The notes beneath the pieces are model-generated. The model was not told the DNA's origin. It worked only from the letters and a program-made list of their open reading frames with translations, and did not search any database. Of a DNA stretch of 38,605 nucleotides, positions 1-7,838 are shown piece by piece. Positions within the stretch are counted from its first letter, which is position 1. Each line of letters starts with the position of its first letter. The translations under genes and the position numbers were made by a program. Origin of the DNA: an uncultured Acetatifactor sp. (GTDB lineage: Bacteria > Bacillota > Clostridia > Lachnospirales > Lachnospiraceae); assembly GCA_910585805.1 (NCBI GenBank), contig CAJUFB010000008.1, forward strand, positions 33,667-72,271. The letters are read 5' to 3'.

Positions 1-222
1 TTTTAAGAGTGAACTTACGAATAAAATTTCTCTCATAGAGAGTGCGCCGAAGGGACTTTGCCCTTTAGAGCCGTCGCGCAGCGACTAAATTAAAAAGAAC
101 AGGCAAAGTCGCGAAGGCGTACGAGAGGAATTTTAAGAGTGAACTTACGAATAAAATTTCTCTCATAGAGAGTGCGCCGAAGGGAGTTTGCCCTTTAGAG
201 CCGTCGCGCAGCGACTAAATTA
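1..222. repeat. Two copies of a 92-bp hairpin-rich repeat (1-92 and 131-222)
   Basis: The 92-base unit at 1-92 recurs at 131-222 with one difference (C56 versus G186). Each unit holds three short hairpins, at 30-42, 50-65 and 73-85 in the first copy; the single mismatch is in the loop of the middle one. The 38-base spacer (93-130) contains a stretch that is roughly the reverse complement of 24-63, so the block is palindromic at a larger scale. It begins at the window edge, so more copies may lie upstream. It resembles a REP/BIME-type intergenic element; no coding frame is evident. Confidence 0.85.
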
Positions 223-227
223 GGAGG
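222..227 (+). promoter_or_regulatory. Ribosome binding site of pdp
   Basis: A perfect AGGAGG eight bases before the ATG at 236. It begins at the last base of the second 92-bp repeat, so the repeat runs right up to the translation signal. This fixes the start at 236. Confidence 0.8.
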
Positions 228-235
228 AATAAGAC

Positions 236-1540
236 ATGCGGATGTACGACATTATCATGAAAAAAAGAAACGGCGGAGAACTGTCATCGGAAGAAATTCA
301 GTTTTTCATAGACGGCTACACCAGGGGGGAGATTCCTGACTATCAGGTCTCCGCCCTGATGATGGCAGTTTATTTTCAGAAGATGACGGAGGCGGAGACT
401 CTGGCGCTGACCATGGCCATGGCAGACAGCGGAGACAGGCTGGACCTTTCGCAGATTCACAGGATCAAGGTGGACAAGCACAGCACGGGAGGCGTGGGGG
501 ACAAGACTTCCCTGGCTCTGGCGCCCATGGTGGCAGCCTGCGGCATTCCCGTGGCAAAGATGAGCGGAAGAGGCCTTGGACACACCGGCGGAACCATCGA
601 CAAGCTGGAAAGCTTTCCCGGATTTTCCACGGCGCTTACCACACAGCAGTTTATCGAAAATGTGAACCGCATCGGCATCGCCATTATGGGACAGACTGCC
701 GACCTGGCGCCTGCCGACAAGAAGCTGTATGCCCTGAGGGATGTGACGGCAACGGTGGATAATATGTCGCTGATCGCCAGTTCCATTATGAGCAAGAAAC
801 TGGCTGCCGGGGCGGATGCCATTGTGCTGGATGTGAAGACAGGAAGCGGTGCTTTTATGAAAAAGGAATCCGATGCCAGGGCACTGGCGGAGGAAATGGT
901 GAAAATCGGCAAAAACGCCGGACGGAAAACCATGGCTGTTATCTCTGACATGGACCAGCCCCTGGGCTATGCGGTGGGAAATGCGCTGGAAGTAAAGGAA
1001 GCCATAGAAACCCTGAAGGGCAGAGGACCTGCGGATTTCCTGGAACTGTGCCTGAGCCTTGGGAGCCAGATGCTGATCGCCGCAGGGAAGGCCGGTAATG
1101 ATAGTCAGGCAGGGAAGATGCTGGAAGCCGTGATTTCCGACGGCAGTGCACTGGAGAAAATGGCGGAATTTGTGGAGGCCCAGGGCGGCAGCAGGGAAGC
1201 GGTGTATCATCCGGAGCTGCTGCCGAAAGCCCATATCGTACGGCCGGTTTTGGCTGCGGTAAGCGGTTATATCGATCATATCGTCTGCGATGAAGTGGGA
1301 ATCTGTTCCCTGCTTTTAGGCGGCGGCAGGGAGACCAAGGAGAGCGGGATCGATCTGTCCGTAGGACTGGTGCTATGCAAAAAGGCAGGGGACTATGTCC
1401 GGGAAGGCGAAGCGCTGGCAATGCTCCATGCCAACGATGAAGGAAAGGCAGAGGCTGCGGAAAAACGGTATCTGGCAGCCTGCAGCATCACGGATATGCC
1501 TCCGGAGAAGACACCTTTTATCAAGGCGGTCATTGTGTAG
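236..1540 (+). CDS. pdp: Pyrimidine-nucleoside (thymidine) phosphorylase
   Basis: Catalyses reversible phosphorolysis of thymidine, deoxyuridine or uridine to free base and (deoxy)ribose-1-phosphate, a cytoplasmic salvage step. The 434 residues match the usual family length. The N-terminus MRMYDIIMKKRNGG is typical of the Bacillus-type enzyme, and the family signature SGRGLGHTGGTIDKLE is at residues 110-125. The phosphate-site segment with KVDKHSTGGVGD is at 78-89. The start is supported by the AGGAGG at 222-227. No deoC, cdd or other salvage gene adjoins it in this window, and sporulation gene yqfC follows after about 100 bases. The pdp versus deoA subfamily is inferred from the N-terminus only. 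Confidence 0.95.
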   Translation: MRMYDIIMKKRNGGELSSEEIQFFIDGYTRGEIPDYQVSALMMAVYFQKMTEAETLALTMAMADSGDRLDLSQIHRIKVDKHSTGGVGDKTSLALAPMVAACGIPVAKMSGRGLGHTGGTIDKLESFPGFSTALTTQQFIENVNRIGIAIMGQTADLAPADKKLYALRDVTATVDNMSLIASSIMSKKLAAGADAIVLDVKTGSGAFMKKESDARALAEEMVKIGKNAGRKTMAVISDMDQPLGYAVGNALEVKEAIETLKGRGPADFLELCLSLGSQMLIAAGKAGNDSQAGKMLEAVISDGSALEKMAEFVEAQGGSREAVYHPELLPKAHIVRPVLAAVSGYIDHIVCDEVGICSLLLGGGRETKESGIDLSVGLVLCKKAGDYVREGEALAMLHANDEGKAEAAEKRYLAACSITDMPPEKTPFIKAVIV

Positions 1541-1642
1541 ACAAGGCGTACCCGGCTGTCGTATAGACGTACCGGCGATTTTCCGGCAGGTACAGGAAGC
1601 AGTTTCATGCATAGTTTTACCTTCTCTGTAATAGAATGAAGC

Positions 1643-2002
1643 ATGAAGAAAAAGAACAGCCGAGTGCAAAGAAGTGAAATAAAAATGGAAGAAAGGTCTT
1701 CCATGGAAGGATATCCCGCGGGAGGACGCTCTGCGGGAGAGAGGCCATCCATGGAAACCCTGATAGACTCCCTGAAATTTCCCAAAGACATCTGCATGGG
1801 AGCCATGAAGGTGACCCTGACGGGCAATCGGGAAGCCTGGATCGAGAATTATCGGGGGATCCTGGAATATACCGAAAATACGATCCTGCTCCAGGGCAAG
1901 ACATGCCAGGTCTGTTTCGAAGGCAGCGGGCTTTCCGTGGATTACTATACCAATGAGGATATGAAGATCAGCGGGTGCATCAGCTGTGTCAGGTACAGCT
2001 GA
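1643..2002 (+). CDS. yqfC: YqfC-family sporulation protein
   Basis: A 119-residue protein of the YabP/YqfC family. In Bacillus yqfC is a mother-cell sporulation gene of unknown biochemical role, paired with yqfD as here. The family core spans about residues 36-119: a leader resembling TLIDSLKFPKDI, then TLTGNREAWIENYRGILEYTE, which is the family hallmark. Residues 1-35 are not family-like; they are charged and contain two SSME/PSME segments encoded by TTCCATGG-type sequence at 1698-1712 and 1748-1757, like the small repeats seen elsewhere in the window. Translation could therefore begin downstream, at an ATG near 1751, instead of 1643. yqfD follows closely, suggesting one operon. Confidence 0.85.
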   Translation: MKKKNSRVQRSEIKMEERSSMEGYPAGGRSAGERPSMETLIDSLKFPKDICMGAMKVTLTGNREAWIENYRGILEYTENTILLQGKTCQVCFEGSGLSVDYYTNEDMKISGCISCVRYS

Positions 2003-2032
2003 TGCGGCGCCATCACGGGCCGGCGCGATTGC

Positions 2033-3424
2033 GTGAAACAGGCATGGAAAGCCTCTGTCATAAAGTGGCCGGACAAGAGATATGAGGAATGGCAGGCCGG
2101 AAAAATAAAGAAAGGTGAAAATGAAAGCAGCCTCTTTCCGCAGATAAGGAAGCAGTGTGGCAAAACGGCAGAAAGACGGATGCGGAACTGGAAAAATATG
2201 ATCAAATTTCTGAAGTATATGAGAGGGTATCTGCGCATCCGCCTGTGGGGGTTTTCACCGGAGCGCTTTCTGAATCTCTGCAGCAATAAAGGGATTCTGC
2301 TGTGGGATATCGTCAGGGAAGGGGATGCCTATTATCTGTGCATCAGCCTGCAGGGCTTCTGGGAACTGAGGCCCATACTTAAGAAAACGGGGACAAGGGT
2401 AGCCATATTGGAACGATATGGACTGCCCTTTTTGATTCCGCGGCTGCTGAAGCGCAAAATATTCATACTGGGCCTGCTTTTCACATTGGTCTTCTGGATC
2501 GTCTCCTCCTTTTACATATGGAATATCGAGATTACCGGGAATCAGCGTATCACGGAGGATGTTTTCCAGAGCTTTTTAGAGCAGAATCAGGTGACTGTGG
2601 GCATGCGAAGGGATGCGCTGGATATCGGCGAGCTGGAAAAGCAGATCAGAAGGCAGTTTCCGGAGATAACATGGGCATCTGCCAGGCTGGACGGAACCAA
2701 ACTGCAGATTGATATCAAGGAGAATGATGCCCCCATTGTCATCGAAAAGCAGGAGACTGACCAGGGGACGGACCTGATCGCGGAGCATGACGGCACGGTG
2801 GCGGCAATGATCGTTCGCAGCGGTGTGCCGCAGGTCTCCATCGGCGACCAGGTGGAAGCGGGAACGGTTCTGGTGGAGGGAAAAGTCCCCATTTATAATG
2901 AAGACGCAACGGTACGGGAATACTACTACGTGGAAGCGGATGCGGATATCCTGTTGGAACATACCATGGATTTTACCGAAAATCTGCCGCTGGATTACGT
3001 CAGAAAGGAATATACCGGCCGGGAGAAGGAGAGCTTTTACCTCAAGCTGGGCAGCAGGATCTGGAGACTTCCGGAAGAGCGGCCTTTTCTGGTGTATGAC
3101 AGCGTCATGAAGGAGACCAGGCCGTTGGCGCTGGAAAAGCTGAACATTCCCGTATTCTGGGGTTCGGTGACCCATCGGGAATACCTGAATACGGAGCATG
3201 CGTACACGCAGACAGAGGCGGAAGAGCTTCTTAATCAAAAATTAATGGATTTTCTTGCAGATTTAGAGGAAAAAGGGGTACAAATTATTGAAAAAAATGT
3301 TAGAATAGATAAGAATGACACATCATGGGTCATAGAAGGAGCCTTTCTGGTGCGGGAGCCGGTCACCGGACGTGTGGAAACAAACTTTCAAACCATAGAT
3401 TCAACAGGAGAAACGGATGAATGA
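2033..3424 (+). CDS. yqfD: Sporulation protein YqfD (stage IV)
   Basis: A membrane protein of the YqfD family, made in the mother cell during sporulation in relatives. One clear hydrophobic span (about residues 144-166, IFILGLLFTLVFWIVSSFYI) separates a cytoplasmic N-terminal part from a large extracytoplasmic part that begins with a POTRA-like stretch (ITGNQRITEDVF). The open frame begins at a GTG (2033), but family proteins normally begin at a sequence like MIKFLKYMRGYLRIRLWG, which here is the in-frame ATG at 2198; another ATG is at 2180. The first 49-55 residues are basic, unlike the family and probably untranslated. The 3' end overlaps the next gene by eight bases, implying translational coupling. 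Confidence 0.88.
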   Translation: MKQAWKASVIKWPDKRYEEWQAGKIKKGENESSLFPQIRKQCGKTAERRMRNWKNMIKFLKYMRGYLRIRLWGFSPERFLNLCSNKGILLWDIVREGDAYYLCISLQGFWELRPILKKTGTRVAILERYGLPFLIPRLLKRKIFILGLLFTLVFWIVSSFYIWNIEITGNQRITEDVFQSFLEQNQVTVGMRRDALDIGELEKQIRRQFPEITWASARLDGTKLQIDIKENDAPIVIEKQETDQGTDLIAEHDGTVAAMIVRSGVPQVSIGDQVEAGTVLVEGKVPIYNEDATVREYYYVEADADILLEHTMDFTENLPLDYVRKEYTGREKESFYLKLGSRIWRLPEERPFLVYDSVMKETRPLALEKLNIPVFWGSVTHREYLNTEHAYTQTEAEELLNQKLMDFLADLEEKGVQIIEKNVRIDKNDTSWVIEGAFLVREPVTGRVETNFQTIDSTGETDE

Positions 3425-4442
3425 TTTTACGATTAAATTGGATATGCCCGCGGAGCATATGCAGAAAATATTCGGTATGCATGACGCATATGTGAAGAAA
3501 CTGGAACGGGATTTCGGTGTGGCCGTCATAGACCGCAACGGGTCCATTACGATCACCGGCAGTGAGGAGATGGCCAGGAAAGCGGAAAATGTGCTGAGAG
3601 AACTGGCGCTGCTTTCCGGCCGGGGCAATGAGATAGAGGAGCAGAGTGTGGATTACGCGATTACATTAGGAATGGAAGAGAAAGAAGGAGCGCTGACGCA
3701 GATGGATGGGGACTGCATCTGTCATACCGTGAACGGCAAGCCCATCAAGCCCAAGACTCTGGGGCAGAAGGCTTATGTGGACGCCATCCGGGACAATATG
3801 CTTGTGTTTGGCACAGGACCTGCGGGTACCGGTAAGACCTACCTTGCCATGGCCATGGCGATCAGCGCGTTTAAGAACGACGAGGTGGGACGGATCATCC
3901 TGACCAGGCCTGCAATAGAGGCGGGGGAAAAGCTGGGCTTTCTGCCGGGTGACCTGCAGAGCAAGGTGGACCCTTATCTGCGCCCGCTGTACGACGCGCT
4001 GTATCAGATCATGGGAGCGGAGAGTTTTGCCAAAAATATGGAAAAGGGACTGATAGAGGTGGCGCCGCTGGCCTATATGAGAGGGCGCACACTGGACAAT
4101 GCCTATATCATTCTGGATGAGGCCCAGAATACCACCCCTGCCCAGATGAAAATGTTCCTGACCCGTATCGGCTTCGGCTCCAAGGTGGTGGTGACAGGAG
4201 ACAATTCCCAGAAGGACCTTCCGGCAGGGACCAGATCCGGTCTGGATATCGCAGCCAGGGTGCTGAGGGGGATTGACGATATTGCCTTCTGTACTCTGAC
4301 CAGCAAGGACGTGGTGCGCCACCCGCTGGTTCAGAAGATTGTACAGGCTTATGATGATTATGAGGCAAAAGAAGAGCGGAGCCGCCAGCGGGACAGGGAG
4401 CGGACCGGGCGCAGGGAGCGACAGGTAAGAAGGAGATCCTGA
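3417..4442 (+). CDS. phoH: PhoH-family ATPase (PhoH/YbeZ)
   Basis: A cytoplasmic P-loop ATPase of the PhoH family, thought to act in RNA metabolism and usually encoded with the RNase YbeY, as here. The 341 residues contain a KH-like N-terminal segment (about 1-85), Walker A GTGPAGTGKT at 132-141 and Walker B IILDEAQ at 231-237. The start ATG lies inside the last codons of yqfD. The C-terminus is strongly basic (repeated Arg after residue 315), consistent with RNA contact. In Bacillus a pgpH gene sits between phoH and ybeY; it is absent here. Confidence 0.93.
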   Translation: MNDFTIKLDMPAEHMQKIFGMHDAYVKKLERDFGVAVIDRNGSITITGSEEMARKAENVLRELALLSGRGNEIEEQSVDYAITLGMEEKEGALTQMDGDCICHTVNGKPIKPKTLGQKAYVDAIRDNMLVFGTGPAGTGKTYLAMAMAISAFKNDEVGRIILTRPAIEAGEKLGFLPGDLQSKVDPYLRPLYDALYQIMGAESFAKNMEKGLIEVAPLAYMRGRTLDNAYIILDEAQNTTPAQMKMFLTRIGFGSKVVVTGDNSQKDLPAGTRSGLDIAARVLRGIDDIAFCTLTSKDVVRHPLVQKIVQAYDDYEAKEERSRQRDRERTGRRERQVRRRS

Positions 4443-4496
4443 AACCTGGTCTCCTGCCTGGGACAGAAAAACAGGGAAGAAACCGGGAGAGAAGAT

Positions 4497-4997
4497 ATGA
4501 CATTTTATGTGGAAAACGAGACGGACCGGGAACTGCCTTTTTCGGCGGAGGACACGGTCAGACTGGTATGTGAGGCCGTTCTGGAAGAGGAGAACTGTCC
4601 CTATGAGGTTCAGGTGAATGTAGTGCTGACGGATCAAGAGGGAATCCGGGAATTGAACCGGGAATACAGGGGGATCGACAGGGAGACAGATGTCCTGTCC
4701 TTCCCCAATGTGGATTTTTCCAGAGAAGGGGTCTTTGAACTGGATGAGGACAGGGAGGCGGATTATTTTGACCCGGATACGGGGGAATTGATCCTGGGAG
4801 ATATCATGATTTCCGTGGATAAGGTATTTGAACAGGCGGAGAACTTCGGCCACAGCGCCAGAAGAGAGTTTGCCTTCCTTGTGGCGCACAGCATGCTGCA
4901 TTTGTGCGGATATGACCATATGGAGGATGGAGAGCGTCTGGTGATGGAGGAAAAGCAGGAAGCGATTCTGCAGGGACTGAATATTACAAGAGAATAA
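4497..4997 (+). CDS. ybeY: Endoribonuclease YbeY, rRNA maturation factor
   Basis: A metal-dependent single-strand endoribonuclease involved in 16S rRNA 3' end processing and ribosome quality control. The zinc-binding signature HSMLHLCGYDH is at residues 131-141 (H131, H135, H141), and the conserved GDIMIS is at 101-106. Its length (166 residues) is normal. It follows phoH after 54 bases. The usual Firmicutes downstream partners (dgkA, era) are not next to it; a membrane protein gene is. Confidence 0.95.
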   Translation: MTFYVENETDRELPFSAEDTVRLVCEAVLEEENCPYEVQVNVVLTDQEGIRELNREYRGIDRETDVLSFPNVDFSREGVFELDEDREADYFDPDTGELILGDIMISVDKVFEQAENFGHSARREFAFLVAHSMLHLCGYDHMEDGERLVMEEKQEAILQGLNITRE

Positions 4998-4998
4998 G

Positions 4999-5016
4999 GA
5001 ACTGGCGGCAGTTCCC
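4999..5016 (+). other. Small hairpin between ybeY and the flippase gene
   Basis: GGAACTG and CAGTTCC form a 7-bp stem with a 4-base loop immediately after the ybeY stop. No T-run follows, so it is not a classical terminator. It may be an mRNA processing or stabilising structure. Confidence 0.35.
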
Positions 5017-5038
5017 GGGGAAGTTCGGGGGATAACGA

Positions 5039-6631
5039 ATGAATCAGGCGGAGATTAAGAGACGACAGGCGGAAGAGATTGCCAATATATTGAATCTGAT
5101 TACAATATTTATATTGGGAAACCGGATGGGAGACGGCGGTATTACGTATATGACAGCGGCAGTGTCCGCCTGCACTCTGGTGGGAATCGCAGTCAGCGGA
5201 AGTCTGGCGGATGCGCTGGGTAAGCTTCTTCGCAGCAGAAGGAACAAGGGGCAGTACAGGAATATACTGGCCATGCGAAAGAGCGCCATGCTGTTCCATG
5301 GGGCTTTGGGACTGGCGGGGACGTTGTTTCTGATCCTGTGTGCCGGAGGGATTACGGAAGGGATTTTCCGGATTTCCTACAGCAGGTTTATCATTATAGC
5401 GCTGGCACCTGTGGTGTTGCTCAGGACGGTGAGCTGTGCGGTGCAGGGGTATTTTCAGGGGGAAGCGGCGGAACTGCCCCGGGCGGTGTCCGGCATTCTG
5501 CGGCGGATCTTCCTGTTGGGCCTGGGATTGCTGTTCGGCAATATGCTGGGCGATTACGGGGAGAAGGTCGGCAGCCTGTTAAGGGAAGAAAACTTTGCTT
5601 CCATGTACTGCGGGATTGGGATTGCCCTGGCGGCAGGCATTACGGAACTCTTTATTATCCTGTTTCTGGCGGTTCTGTTCAAGGGCAGCCGCCGCGGCGA
5701 GAGGAAGCTGAAACAGGACGGCATGTATACGGGGGATTCGGCGTGGGACTGTATCCGCAGTCTCTGTATCGGCAGATGGCCTCAGTTTCTGACAGAGCTT
5801 TTGCTGTTTCTGCCATTGTTTCTGGGGCTGTTTCTATTTGGGAGGAAAGCGGAAGAGCCGGGGGCGATCTACCGGTATGATGCCTATGCAGGGAGATATC
5901 TGGTGATATGCGGTGTCATCCTGTCTCTGGTATCCGCTCTGGTGCTTCCTGTGATGGGGCGGATATTCCTGCATTTCAGAAGGGAGGAAGGGCGGCTGGC
6001 GCGGACAGCATTCCAGTCAGGTGTCCATATCTGCCTGGTCCATGGCATTTTTCTCTCCGTGTATGTGGCGGTGATGGCGGCGCAGATCGCTTCGTTTCTG
6101 GGCGGGGAGGACAGCGAGCTTGTAAAGCAGATGCTGCAGGGCGGTTCCTGGGTGATCGTTTTTGCATCACTTTCTTTCTTTTGTTTCAGATTTTTGACGG
6201 CAATGGGGAAAAAATATTTTCTGTTGGGAGCCGTTGGGACAGCAAATGTGATCTTTGTGATCACATTGATGGCAAGCAGCAAAACGGGCGTTCTTTCACT
6301 GGTATATGGCGGCGAGGCGGGTACCTTTGCGCTGTGCGTCATGCTGGCGGCGCTTTCTTACCGGCAACTGCGGATGCAGATGGACTGGCTGTCCGTGCTG
6401 GTATTGCCTGCGGGGGCAGGCGGGGTGTCGGGGCTGGTGTGTATGCTTCTGAGCAGACTTTTGGCGGGGCTGGGCGATTTTCCCGCGATACTTGTCACTT
6501 TTGCCCTTTCAGGGCTGCTCTACTGGACTTTGCTGCTGTTGCTTCGCAATTTTAAGGAACAGGAGCTGGAGGTACTTCCTGGAGGACGGCTGCTTGGCAT
6601 GATAGGCCAGAAGCTGCATTTGTACTCATGA
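5039..6631 (+). CDS. Polytopic membrane protein, MOP/SpoVB-MurJ-like flippase family
   Basis: A 530-residue integral membrane protein with about 12-14 hydrophobic segments distributed over its whole length. Arg/Lys-rich short loops occur between them, for example LLRSRRNKGQYRN near residues 65-77 and GSRRGERKLKQDG near 219-231. The size and the pattern of helices with small glycine-rich turns fit the MOP (MATE/oligosaccharide flippase) superfamily, which includes SpoVB and MurJ lipid flippases. I infer this from architecture; no diagnostic motif proves the substrate. A G-rich RBS at about 5026-5032 supports the ATG at 5039. Confidence 0.5.
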   Translation: MNQAEIKRRQAEEIANILNLITIFILGNRMGDGGITYMTAAVSACTLVGIAVSGSLADALGKLLRSRRNKGQYRNILAMRKSAMLFHGALGLAGTLFLILCAGGITEGIFRISYSRFIIIALAPVVLLRTVSCAVQGYFQGEAAELPRAVSGILRRIFLLGLGLLFGNMLGDYGEKVGSLLREENFASMYCGIGIALAAGITELFIILFLAVLFKGSRRGERKLKQDGMYTGDSAWDCIRSLCIGRWPQFLTELLLFLPLFLGLFLFGRKAEEPGAIYRYDAYAGRYLVICGVILSLVSALVLPVMGRIFLHFRREEGRLARTAFQSGVHICLVHGIFLSVYVAVMAAQIASFLGGEDSELVKQMLQGGSWVIVFASLSFFCFRFLTAMGKKYFLLGAVGTANVIFVITLMASSKTGVLSLVYGGEAGTFALCVMLAALSYRQLRMQMDWLSVLVLPAGAGGVSGLVCMLLSRLLAGLGDFPAILVTFALSGLLYWTLLLLLRNFKEQELEVLPGGRLLGMIGQKLHLYS

Positions 6632-6733
6632 ACATTGCCGGCTGTTATGGGAACACATTTTTCCGGCGGCACTGAGTATATATTGACGTTTTATTGTATA
6701 AACCGGGCGAAAAAGGCTGATACTGATTAATAC

Positions 6734-6836
6734 CAGGAAAGTGTAACGAAATAACTTTTGGGTTTCCGGCTGATCATCAGCGCAGGATTCCGCTTTTGAC
6801 TCATTGCGATTAAAAGTTATTTCTGCACATTTCCTG
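6734..6836. repeat. Imperfect 25-bp inverted repeat with an inner hairpin
   Basis: The arm at 6734-6759 and the arm at 6812-6836 are near-perfect reverse complements (both read CAGGAAA ... GAAATAACTTTT from the outside in). The 52-base loop contains a second palindrome, GCTGATCATCAGC (6769-6781). The element fills most of the 265-base gap before the BofC-like gene. It could be a MITE-like insertion or a structured leader; its outer ends (AGGAA..GTGT / ACATTTCCT) resemble those of the element at 17089-17203. Nothing else is visible in this gap. Confidence 0.6.
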
Positions 6837-6896
6837 AGAAGAAATGCCGTTTCTGTGAACGGAGTGAACCGTAACTTTTATGGCATGGGGGTCAGT

Positions 6897-7622
6897 ATGA
6901 AATTATTGAAAAGTATCAGCTTATTTGTCCTGTATCCGCTGTGTATGCTGGGGTTGGGGTTTTATGCAGGCGTGGAGACGGCCCGTTTTTTCTATCCGGG
7001 AGAGTCGGAGGGAAACTCCGTTTTTTTGCCTGACGGACTGCCAGTGGTGACACCTGAACCCGAAAATATGCCGGAGCAGGAACCGGTGCCGGTGCAGGAT
7101 GACCGGATTGACTACGGAATTGTAATGGATGAGCCGGAGGATACGGATGGGGAAGCGGAGGAAGTTTCGTTTTCGGCGGAAACGCTCTGTGTGGACACGG
7201 AGTATGTGCTGGAGGAGACGGATGTGCTGTACCATACGGTGGTGGAAACCATATGGCGTCTTCCGGATAAATATGTGGGCATGAACAGGGACCAGTTTCT
7301 GCAGGCCATGGATGTGTATGAGGCCTTTCCGCCGCTGTCTGAGCTGGAACGGGGATTTGTGGGGCTGGAAGTGCTTTCTTTTTCCAGAGAGCGGGTGGTG
7401 GTGCAGATGAACTACAAGTATGTCCAGCCCAGCAGCAGCTTTTATCTTGCGGCTTACGACAATAAGGTGATCGTCTATCTGGAGGATAAGCGAACTGTCT
7501 ATATCGAAACGGAGATCCTGCTGGATTCTCTGCCCTTTGAGATTCAGGAGAGTATCATGGACATGATGTGGATGGAGAACGAAGAGAAGCTGTATGATTT
7601 CCTGGAAAATTATTCCAGCTAG
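6897..7622 (+). CDS. Membrane-anchored protein with BofC-like C-terminal region
   Basis: A protein of about 241 residues with one N-terminal membrane segment (residues 5-27, SISLFVLYPLCMLGLGFYAG) followed by a Pro/Glu-rich acidic linker (about 35-85) and a compact C-terminal domain. That domain has the order LPDKYVGMNRDQFLQ, ERVVVQM, FYLAAYDNKVIVYLED, which resembles the BofC C-terminal domain, a forespore intermembrane regulator of pro-sigmaK processing in Bacillus. The likeness is by eye and the role is inference. The GGGGGT at 6887-6892 five bases before ATG 6897 sets the start; the open frame extends upstream to 6804 but is not family-like there. Confidence 0.45.
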   Translation: MKLLKSISLFVLYPLCMLGLGFYAGVETARFFYPGESEGNSVFLPDGLPVVTPEPENMPEQEPVPVQDDRIDYGIVMDEPEDTDGEAEEVSFSAETLCVDTEYVLEETDVLYHTVVETIWRLPDKYVGMNRDQFLQAMDVYEAFPPLSELERGFVGLEVLSFSRERVVVQMNYKYVQPSSSFYLAAYDNKVIVYLEDKRTVYIETEILLDSLPFEIQESIMDMMWMENEEKLYDFLENYSS

Positions 7623-7669
7623 GAATTGTTAAGATATTTCTTTACCATTTTTATTTCTTAACAGTTCCT
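7621..7669. terminator. Inverted repeat after the BofC-like gene
   Basis: AGGAATTGTTAAG (7621-7633) and CTTAACAGTTCCT (7657-7669) pair over 13 bases with one G-U. The 23-base loop is T-rich and the stem overlaps the stop codon. There is no T-run after the stem on the + strand, so it may be a weak or bidirectional terminator, or an operator. Confidence 0.45.
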
Positions 7670-7838
7670 TCTCAGGTTCGCATTGGAGTTGTATGATTAA
7701 TGGGCTTCAGAAGCTGACAGAAAACCAATTGGCATAAAGGCAGGGAAGTGTGTATACAGAGCTTTCAGTTCGCGCGGACACACATGTCAGGAACGAAACT
7801 CCGTTTAGGAGAAACGGCAGAGAGACAGGGAGAACGAT

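Noticed and set aside
284..1279. Long minus-strand ORF (331 codons) opposite pdp
   Set aside because: It is the shadow of a strongly conserved gene; its translation is rich in His, Arg and Pro with no family character, and it has no ribosome site.
1600..1640. SigE-type sporulation promoter before yqfC
   Set aside because: Expected from Bacillus biology, but no convincing -35/-10 match could be picked by eye.
5338..6555. Alternative-frame ORFs inside the flippase gene
   Set aside because: Gly/Arg-rich shadow frames of a high-GC membrane protein gene.
6640..6897. A known riboswitch in the leader of the BofC-like gene
   Set aside because: The inverted repeat is strong, but no conserved core of a known riboswitch class was recognised.
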